From positions 10,891-74,890 of the forward strand of contig DATDXI010000012.1 in NCBI GenBank assembly GCA_035289385.1: a stretch of DNA of 64,000 bases. The letters are read 5' to 3'. The stretch comes from JACOZM01 sp035289385 (GTDB lineage: Archaea; Nanobdellota; Nanobdellia; Woesearchaeales; GW2011-AR9). Below the pieces are notes generated by a model that saw nothing but the letters and a program-made list of their open reading frames with translations, was not told the DNA's origin and did no database searches. This document shows, piece by piece, positions 58,243 to 64,000 of the stretch. The position numbers and the translations under genes were made by a program. Position 1 is the stretch's first letter, and every line of letters starts with the position of its first letter.

Positions 58243-60201
58243 TTAACTGCATACACCATTGTTGCAGGTTTTGCCAGAATCACAGGGAACATCTGCCTCA
58301 ACATAGGTCTTCAAATCACCACTACAAGAGACTTGATAAACATAGGCAGTGCTATAACTTGCACAATGGTCGTTAACAACCTTATTCTCACCATTAACTT
58401 GAAGAGTTACACTGTTGAGAACCGCCTTGTCATTCACTAACCCATCATCGGTACAGGAAGTAGGTGTTACACAAGTCCCCTCAAGACAATTCTGGGCAGT
58501 GGTACAACTAAAACCTGCAGTACCAAATTGCGAAGTGCTGGCACAATAATATTCCTTACCACTTCTCGGAGCATAACAGTTATCACTCAAGATGTTGCTT
58601 CGGCCATCACTTAGTGTCATGGTCAGCGAACCGGCAGTTCCAGGAACATTCCCGCCATCTGTTTCCCCCGTACAACTTGTTGTTAAGTCACAGCCATCTC
58701 CGGTAACTATCTCCAGTAGCTCATCGGGAACTCCCCCAGTGGTGCGACAACTTTGAGCAAAGTATTCATACCCATAAGGTGACCGGCATTTACTAAATCC
58801 ACATTGAGCACAAACTGGTGCAGGAGTAAGACCACTATAAGAAACAACAGTAGCACATGTCGATACCCCCTGAGTATTTACTAGAGGAACTTCAGTACAA
58901 TCAGTCTTTACGCTTCTTTTTTCACTAACGCCCCCACATTGAGCAGTAGTAGTGGTATTTACTACAAACCGCCCATCACAAGAATTAGTGAATACCGTTC
59001 CTGACGGTATCTGACAACATTCACTTGCTGCTGCGTAATCATTGCATACGTTTGAAGCAAGTTTGGTATCACCTTCGCAAATGTCGCTCATTGCGAAAGG
59101 CCATGTTTGAGTGTATTTAGCACAAAACTCTGTTTCTACAGGACAAGCTCCCACATCAGCAGCACACGTTTCACACGTCTCACCAGCATCTACAACGCCA
59201 TTGCCACAAAGGGTGCAAAGTGGTTGGATTTTATAATGGTCAAAACCACCTCTTTGGGTACTATTTGTAAACATGTAGATAACCCCATTTACTACCAACC
59301 GAAACCAACTTTGATATCCTCTTGAAGCAACATCCCCTGGTAAAACAATCTGACGTCCCTCTTCAATAGTTTCCCCAGTGTCAACATTTAACCATTCTAT
59401 TAAACCTGGATCCCATAAGGATTCTACGAATTCGTAAGTAATTCCATTAACTACAAACCTTGTCCCTTCTGACATCCCATTTTCGTGTAGGGGGCTATCT
59501 TCCTCAAAACAAACGAATTCTGTTAAAGCTACAGGACAAGCACCCGCATCAGCAGGGCATGTTTCACACGTCTCACCAGCATCTACAACGCCATTGCCGC
59601 AAAGGTTTACACAACTTCCAGCAGCATTACAAGCTTGACCACTTGGACAGCCTAAAGCAGCAACAGGAAAATTTCCTGGACAGCTGACTCCAGCCGTACA
59701 AGCCGTTGCATCTACTGCTGTACAACTCTCCACTTCTACATCTCCTGTACAAACAATATCTTGACCAGAACAAGTAGAAGCACATTTTTTCCAGCACCAA
59801 AAGAAGTCATCCCCAATACACCCATAATCCCTAGATCTCACTTCAGAGCCTGAACTGGTTTGATAGGTATAACATTGATCAGTATATGTCCCTGTTTGGA
59901 GCTTTCCATTCCACAAATAATCTCGTTTAATCTTTCCGGTTGCACTATCCAATCGGCAATTTTGATCAGGATAAACTTGGCACCCATAGCCATTATCCTT
60001 ATAGAATCCCCCAGAATGAAACATATATTGAAGATCCCCATAATCCCCGCTATAAACTGCCTGTCCCGCCAAACCGGTATTCGATTGCGATTCAAGAATC
60101 TGCTCATCTTCACTTAAGCCTTCTGTAGGATTCTCCTGACTGCATCCCACAATAACCATCAAACTTACCAAGAACAAACTGAATATCATTATCTTTTTCA
60201 T
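58243..60201 (-). CDS. Large Cys-rich lipoprotein with duplicated CGNGVVDAGE repeats
   Basis: The 652-aa protein starts with a lipoprotein signal (FSLFLVSLMVIVGC, lipobox Cys at 20). It contains more than 50 Cys. The module CGNGVVDAGETCETC occurs twice (about residues 200 and 335), each followed by DAGACP or DVGACP, the Myxococcus-type Cys-rich repeat. Between them is a beta-rich region with FVVNGITYEF and LVVNGVIYMF, a second internal duplication. It is an extracellular, disulfide-stabilised protein, maybe an adhesin. The ATG has an AGAGGTG site and a TTTATAAA box 40-47 bases upstream, so this gene has a leader. Confidence 0.8.
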   Translation of the reverse strand: MKKIMIFSLFLVSLMVIVGCSQENPTEGLSEDEQILESQSNTGLAGQAVYSGDYGDLQYMFHSGGFYKDNGYGCQVYPDQNCRLDSATGKIKRDYLWNGKLQTGTYTDQCYTYQTSSGSEVRSRDYGCIGDDFFWCWKKCASTCSGQDIVCTGDVEVESCTAVDATACTAGVSCPGNFPVAALGCPSGQACNAAGSCVNLCGNGVVDAGETCETCPADAGACPVALTEFVCFEEDSPLHENGMSEGTRFVVNGITYEFVESLWDPGLIEWLNVDTGETIEEGRQIVLPGDVASRGYQSWFRLVVNGVIYMFTNSTQRGGFDHYKIQPLCTLCGNGVVDAGETCETCAADVGACPVETEFCAKYTQTWPFAMSDICEGDTKLASNVCNDYAAASECCQIPSGTVFTNSCDGRFVVNTTTTAQCGGVSEKRSVKTDCTEVPLVNTQGVSTCATVVSYSGLTPAPVCAQCGFSKCRSPYGYEYFAQSCRTTGGVPDELLEIVTGDGCDLTTSCTGETDGGNVPGTAGSLTMTLSDGRSNILSDNCYAPRSGKEYYCASTSQFGTAGFSCTTAQNCLEGTCVTPTSCTDDGLVNDKAVLNSVTLQVNGENKVVNDHCASYSTAYVYQVSCSGDLKTYVEADVPCDSGKTCNNGVCS

Positions 60202-60240
60202 TCAAACACCTCTACTTATCGGAGAAAGAAGATATTTCTT

Positions 60241-60248
60241 TTTATAAA
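60241..60248 (-). promoter_or_regulatory. TATA box of the lipoprotein gene
   Basis: TTTATAAA, 40-47 bases before the ATG, unlike the usual 22-32; the extra space holds the CACCTCT complement of a ribosome binding site at 60207-60213. Confidence 0.6.
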
Positions 60249-60303
60249 GATGCGTTACCCCTCCCTTGGGAGTACTTACCTCAAACTCTTACTCTATTAA
60301 GAC

Positions 60304-61236
60304 TCATCTCTCAAACACCATATGCCCATAATCAGAAAAATACTGTTTCGTCTCTAACCCCTGTTCGCGGATAAGGATAGCCGGATGCGACAACAGCCCA
60401 TACTTCACATACACAGAACTCTTATACTTCTTGATCTCTGAAAGCAGCGGTAGAAATTCAGATGAAATATTCCGTCCAAGCTTCAAAGAAATCAACACAT
60501 CCTGCTTCTTATCCCAAAAGGCAAGATCACTAAAATCCTTAATAACAAACAGCTGCTCCGGAGCTTGTTTGGGAAGAAAAGTAACATCATCCGCACTTTC
60601 TTTGAATTCCATCCCTAAAAAATGTAGATCCCTATCTATAATAAATTCAAGCATCCTTCCTTTCTTGAAAAGCTGTTCTAGTTTCGGCAACAATCCTTTA
60701 AACAGATCGATAAACTGCTGGACCTGAATGATCGTAAATGGCGCAACTTTCCTTGGAACAAACCCAGCAGCACTACCATACAACGCTTCCCTTTCAACCA
60801 TATAGCGATAATAATCGATCTTTTCCCCTATCTCCATGATGTCACAGCTGTCCCAGGCGCTGCTGGCCCATGTTCCCGGCACAAGGTTAACGGTTATTTT
60901 TTCATCTCCAAAGTGCAGCGTCCCCATATATTTTGGATCAGTATGTTCCTGAATGATCGCTGCTCCCTGATAGAGATGATCTCGGAAAAAACGATACCCT
61001 TCCTGCCAACTAGTGATATTATGCTTGCTCTTGATCCCTAACAGAGGACTTTTTGGAGAAAAACGGATGCCAAAAGCAATATCCTTAAACCCATTTTTCT
61101 CCATCAAAGAAAAGAATTCATCTTCTGAAATAAGCTTTGGAAGTACAAACATCTTTTTCTGAAATAAGCCTAACTCTTGAAGATACAATAAAGATGCTGC
61201 TTTAATGCCATACTGCTGCACCAATAACTGGTCCAT
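60304..61236 (-). CDS. Possible miniature PEP-synthase-like protein
   Basis: The 310-aa protein has no certain family. Two pieces resemble the PEP synthase/PPDK group: an N-terminal ATP-grasp-like region with AAIIQEHTDPKYMGTLHFG, and a C-terminal GLLSHPAILIREQGL with His at about 284, similar to the swivelling phospho-His motif (LSHxAIxAREfGIP). The protein is far shorter than PEP synthase (about 800 aa), lacks the TIM-barrel part and lacks a clear RS loop, so catalysis may be lost or changed. A TTAATAATTT box is 25-34 bases before the ATG. Confidence 0.5.
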   Translation of the reverse strand: MDQLLVQQYGIKAASLLYLQELGLFQKKMFVLPKLISEDEFFSLMEKNGFKDIAFGIRFSPKSPLLGIKSKHNITSWQEGYRFFRDHLYQGAAIIQEHTDPKYMGTLHFGDEKITVNLVPGTWASSAWDSCDIMEIGEKIDYYRYMVEREALYGSAAGFVPRKVAPFTIIQVQQFIDLFKGLLPKLEQLFKKGRMLEFIIDRDLHFLGMEFKESADDVTFLPKQAPEQLFVIKDFSDLAFWDKKQDVLISLKLGRNISSEFLPLLSEIKKYKSSVYVKYGLLSHPAILIREQGLETKQYFSDYGHMVFER

Positions 61237-61362
61237 GAAAGCTAGAGAAGAAGATGTTTCTTAATAATTTCGATGATAGCCTCTCCAAATCCCAAATAGA
61301 TGTCCAGAAAACAGATATTACAGACATAAATATCATAGAATCTTCTAAACTAAAGTAAAACA

Positions 61363-62478
61363 TCACAAAATAAACTTATCCAGCAACTTCTCCGCATTCT
61401 TCCTTCGCTTCTGATGTTCCGCTAAAAAAGCTGTAAGCTTCTCGATCAAGATTGCTTTAAGCTCCCCACTCAGTAATTTTCCGGACTTATAATCATTATA
61501 TATCTTCGCCAACTTCTTATCATCTTCTTCAAAGAAGACTAACCATTGATAAGCTACATCAATCTCTGGATTCCCCCCTTTCTGGCGATGCTCTTCCACC
61601 GTATCTCTGCCCCCGGAGAAAGCATACTTATTGACTTTCTTCTTGATCGTTGCAGCATCATCTTTGGCAAAGATAGAAGTATTTTCTAGTGAAGAGGACA
61701 TTTTCCCATTATCTTGGATCCCTGTTAATCCTGGAAGAAACCTGCATTGGATGGAAGCCGGCTTGTCATACCCTAGCTTTGGAATGATATCACGAGATAC
61801 CCGAAAATGAGGGTCTTGATCGATAGCATGCGGTATTAAGCAGGGAACTTTTTTCTTATGAATGACACTACCTATAAAAGCAGGAACCGCTTGCATCGCC
61901 GTATAAAAGATGGAGCCGATATTATTATCATTGTCGAGGCCAAAAGCAGCTTTGACGGTAGAGAAGGTAATTTTCTTTGCCACTTTAATCGCTTCCGGAT
62001 ACATCAGATTAGCATGTTTTGTATCAATTAAGAAATGTGTTTTCTTGGGGTTAAAGCCGACGGCAATGACATCCAGCATATTTTCATGCAATGCTTTCTG
62101 GGCTTCTTCCCACGTCAACTCTGGCTTAAAGAGAAACTTCTCTTCATCAGGGAACTGAAAATAAAGCTCCATATCAAACTTATCTTGCAGCCATTTGGTG
62201 AACATCCAGGGAACAAGATGACCAATGTGCACGTCTCCCGAAGGCGCCCTGCCGGTATAGAGATAGAACTTATTCCCTTTTTCATATTCATCAAGGATAA
62301 ACGACAAGTCACGGTGCGCAAAGAAGATGCCTCTCCGTAAGAAATGATGCAGCTCTCCTGTATGCTTCTTGATCCTCCTCAGAAGAGCATCATCAATCTT
62401 CGATACCCCAAACTCCTTGATCAGCCGATCATAATCTACATTGCCTTTGACTTCCCAAGGGGTCACTTTATGCTCCAT
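61363..62478 (-). CDS. trpS: Tryptophan--tRNA ligase
   Basis: The 371-aa protein is a class I aminoacyl-tRNA synthetase of the archaeal/eukaryal TrpRS type: YLYTGRAPSGDVHIGHLVPW (HIGH motif), QFPDEEKFLFK, HAIDQDPHFRVSRDI and GLTGIQDNGKMSSSLEN (KMSKS motif as KMSSS). It charges tRNA-Trp with tryptophan. It is complete, with TTTATATA 23-30 bases before the ATG, and is the clearest housekeeping gene of the window. Confidence 0.95.
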   Translation of the reverse strand: MEHKVTPWEVKGNVDYDRLIKEFGVSKIDDALLRRIKKHTGELHHFLRRGIFFAHRDLSFILDEYEKGNKFYLYTGRAPSGDVHIGHLVPWMFTKWLQDKFDMELYFQFPDEEKFLFKPELTWEEAQKALHENMLDVIAVGFNPKKTHFLIDTKHANLMYPEAIKVAKKITFSTVKAAFGLDNDNNIGSIFYTAMQAVPAFIGSVIHKKKVPCLIPHAIDQDPHFRVSRDIIPKLGYDKPASIQCRFLPGLTGIQDNGKMSSSLENTSIFAKDDAATIKKKVNKYAFSGGRDTVEEHRQKGGNPEIDVAYQWLVFFEEDDKKLAKIYNDYKSGKLLSGELKAILIEKLTAFLAEHQKRRKNAEKLLDKFIL

Positions 62479-62500
62479 TCCTACTATAGGGAGAAGATGG

Positions 62501-62508
62501 TTTATATA
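62501..62508 (-). promoter_or_regulatory. TATA box of trpS
   Basis: TATATAAA on the minus strand, 23-30 bases before the ATG at 62478. Confidence 0.7.
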
Positions 62509-62588
62509 TTTTGCTTTAAGGATTTATTTGCAAAAACAACAATCTTTAAAAACCTAAATCTCTTTATTAACAAAAAAGAGGTGATATC

Positions 62589-62984
62589 ATGGCTGAAAGA
62601 TTTTCGAAAGCGATGCCAGGCAGTGTAAACCAGATTACGAATAAGGCGATTGCCTATACATTTACGGTAGGGGTAGTCGTGGCATTAGTTGTGGGCTTGG
62701 CTTCTTCGTTCATTCCTGCAAATGTCTTACCATACCTCACCAGTTTGTTGGTCTTGGCAGGGATAGTGGTCGGATTCTTTAACATCCACCGCGACGAAGC
62801 GAAAGATTATGTCGTATTGGTAACAGCATTAGTCATCGTGACGAGCTTGAGCGAAAACATTCTGAGCGGAGTGCAGGTAATTGGTCCGACCTTAGAAAGC
62901 GTTCTATCCAGCATCTTAGCCTTCGTCTTGCCGTCGGTTGTTATCGTGGCAGTACGGGCAATCTTGAATCTGGAAAGAAGTTAA
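62589..62984 (+). CDS. Small four-helix membrane protein of unknown function
   Basis: The 131-aa protein has a short basic start (MAERFSKAMPGSVNQ) and four membrane helices: FTVGVVVALVVGLASSF, LTSLLVLAGIVVGFFNI, VVLVTALVIVTSL and LSSILAFVLPSVVIVAVRA. No family recognised, but the balanced composition and a strong GAGGTGAT site five bases before the ATG make it a well-expressed real gene. A CTTTAAAAAC box is about 36-45 bases upstream. Confidence 0.8.
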   Translation: MAERFSKAMPGSVNQITNKAIAYTFTVGVVVALVVGLASSFIPANVLPYLTSLLVLAGIVVGFFNIHRDEAKDYVVLVTALVIVTSLSENILSGVQVIGPTLESVLSSILAFVLPSVVIVAVRAILNLERS

Positions 62985-63040
62985 TTATTTTTTTTGTTTT
63001 TTCCTTGTTTGTGTTTTACTTCTAACCGGAAATGAACAAA

Positions 63041-63340
63041 TCACTCTGAATTCCCATAATACTCTTGACAAAACTGTTCCCCTAAACGATTTACTCTATA
63101 AGAAGGCGGATTTCCTGCCACTATATCGACAAAACCAGCTCTCTGTAAAACTTCTAATTCCAGCGATAACTCCGGTGATCCCACGAAGGTGCCCCTACTA
63201 CTTCCTACGGAATGATATAAATTCTCCTGGAGAACCGTGGCAAGATGATCAACATTCGAATCTAAGTTACGATGCACTACCTCTATTCCCACTTGGATGA
63301 TAGCATTACGGAGCAAATTTTCTTGATTTCGTTCAGCCAT
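63041..63340 (-). CDS. Putative winged-helix protein
   Basis: A 99-aa protein with the spacing of a winged helix: helix LLRNAIIQVGIEVVHRN, helix VDHLATVLQENL, recognition-like PELSLELEVLQRAGFV and a wing-like IVAGNPPSYRVNRLG strand pair. It could be a small transcription regulator. An AATAAG box is 23-33 bases upstream of the ATG. The call rests on pattern only. Confidence 0.55.
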   Translation of the reverse strand: MAERNQENLLRNAIIQVGIEVVHRNLDSNVDHLATVLQENLYHSVGSSRGTFVGSPELSLELEVLQRAGFVDIVAGNPPSYRVNRLGEQFCQEYYGNSE

Positions 63341-63400
63341 GTCTCGAAAACAGACACTATATCCTAATAAGCATTATTCTTTTTAAATAGGCATACCACA

Positions 63401-63410
63401 ACATATATCA
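63401..63410 (+). promoter_or_regulatory. TATA box of the gene at the right edge
   Basis: ACATATATCA, 23-32 bases before the ATG at 63433; it supports this start of the gene that leaves the window. Confidence 0.5.
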
Positions 63411-63432
63411 ACCTCAAAAAAATCCTCAACTC

Positions 63433-64000
63433 ATGATCATCAGCTTTTTTGAAGAATTTCCGACAAAGAAAAACCTGGCTAAACTGAGTTTCATCAATTT
63501 CCCGACAAAGATTTATCTAGCAGCTAAAAGCTTGAAAGAGTTTAACACCATCAGATCATCAATAAAAAATAAGTATGTCCAAGAAGTCATCTACTGGCCT
63601 ACCCTTGAAAAGAAAGAGGGATACTGGATATCGCCTTTCAGCAAGAGACAGGCATTGAAACGGATCTTTGCCGAAGCTAATCATGAAGCAAAAGATGTTC
63701 CTATCATGCTAGATCTGGAGCTTCCGACAACGCAAAACCCTTGGCTCTACTTCACTCAATTCTATGACTTCTTTTCCAACAAACGATTGATACAGAAATT
63801 CATCAATAATTATAACAACGATATTTACCTCGCAGAATATTACCCTTGCGGGAAAATAAAAGAGGCGCTCTTAGAACTCCTTGGCTTGCACTTTTCTCCA
63901 TCATCAAAAAAAATGCACATCATCAAGATGGCTTATCACTCCATGCATCACTTTGACAGAAATAAATTCACTGCCCTGATAAAGGAAGGGAAGAGAGAAT
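63433..64000 (+). CDS. Protein of unknown function (3' partial)
   Basis: An open frame runs from the ATG at 63433 to the window end (189 codons) without a stop. It begins MIISFFEEFPTKKNLAK and has IYLAAKSLKEFN, a GYWISPFSKRQALKRIF segment, VPIMLDLELPT and DIYLAEYYPCGKIKEALLELLG. The alternation of strands and helices suggests a TIM-barrel-like or Rossmann-like enzyme, but no motif identifies it. FPTK occurs twice within 30 residues. Confidence 0.65.
   Translation, partial: MIISFFEEFPTKKNLAKLSFINFPTKIYLAAKSLKEFNTIRSSIKNKYVQEVIYWPTLEKKEGYWISPFSKRQALKRIFAEANHEAKDVPIMLDLELPTTQNPWLYFTQFYDFFSNKRLIQKFINNYNNDIYLAEYYPCGKIKEALLELLGLHFSPSSKKMHIIKMAYHSMHHFDRNKFTALIKEGKRE

Noticed and set aside
1..64000. 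tRNA, rRNA or other standard RNA genes
   Set aside because: I looked for cloverleaf patterns with GGTTC-A-TCC-type T arms and for rRNA landmarks in the gaps and found none that I can support.

Overview
The window reads as a chromosomal segment of an archaeon. The evidence is an archaeal Stt3/AglB oligosaccharyltransferase, an archaeal-type TrpRS, Alg13/Alg14-type split glycosyltransferases and, most clearly, promoters: TTTATAAA-like boxes lie about 22-32 bases upstream of start codons again and again, which is the geometry of TBP-driven, leaderless or nearly leaderless transcripts. Genes inside operons instead overlap by 4 bases (ATGA/GTGA) or carry GGAGG-type ribosome binding sites. The moderately AT-rich sequence, small Cys-rich membrane proteins and heavy use of split or fused enzymes suggest a DPANN lineage such as Woesearchaeota/Nanoarchaeota. 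That placement is inference; no rRNA or tRNA gene is visible.

From 1 to about 50.5 kb the window is almost one continuous surface-glycan island. Left part (1-12 kb): a HisF-like cyclase (cut by the window edge) and an N-acetyl-sugar amidotransferase; then genes for a sialic-acid-like nonulosonate (CMP-sugar synthetase, NeuB with an unusual N-terminal 2H-phosphoesterase-like domain, NeuD acetyltransferase, a 4,6-dehydratase and a DegT aminotransferase), with a BKACE enzyme, an SDR and a GT2. Next (12-18 kb): a membrane GT-C and four genes matching the WbpB/WbpE/WbpD/WbpI route to UDP-2,3-diacetamido-mannuronate. 18-30 kb: an ArnC/ArnE/ArnF/ArnB-like set, two FemAB-type acyltransferases with a NodB deacetylase, a second GT-C, a PhyH-type dioxygenase and a Wzx flippase. 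30-48 kb: capsule-type glycosyltransferases, methyltransferases and a compact operon (nucleotidyltransferase-kinase fusion, GatZ-like aldolase, SDR, double cupin) that looks like a route to an undescribed activated sugar, followed by a second nucleotidyltransferase, two inositol-monophosphatase-like enzymes, a HAD phosphatase and a GT4. 48-50.5 kb: PssD/PssE (Alg14/Alg13-like) and a second Wzx flippase.

From 50.5 kb on the content becomes mixed: a three-Cys ferredoxin next to a B12-radical SAM enzyme, a methyltransferase, AglB with a membrane partner protein, a MntA/HepT toxin-antitoxin pair, a large Cys-rich lipoprotein, a possible miniature PEP-synthase-like protein, TrpRS and small membrane or DNA-binding proteins. 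Together: cytosolic enzymes make nucleotide-activated amino, amidino and acidic sugars; the GTs assemble them on lipid carriers; Wzx or EamA proteins flip them; GT-C enzymes and AglB transfer them to surface proteins.

Two non-coding phenomena stand out. A 424-bp element (17789-18212) has terminal inverted repeats, a 10-bp target duplication and a near-continuous chain of perfect hairpins; an 18-base copy of its right end lies at 31337-31354. In addition, short tandem repeats of 8-36 bp sit at many gene borders and inside loops or N-termini throughout the glycan island, in places forming the promoter, the stop codon or extra N-terminal residues of a gene.
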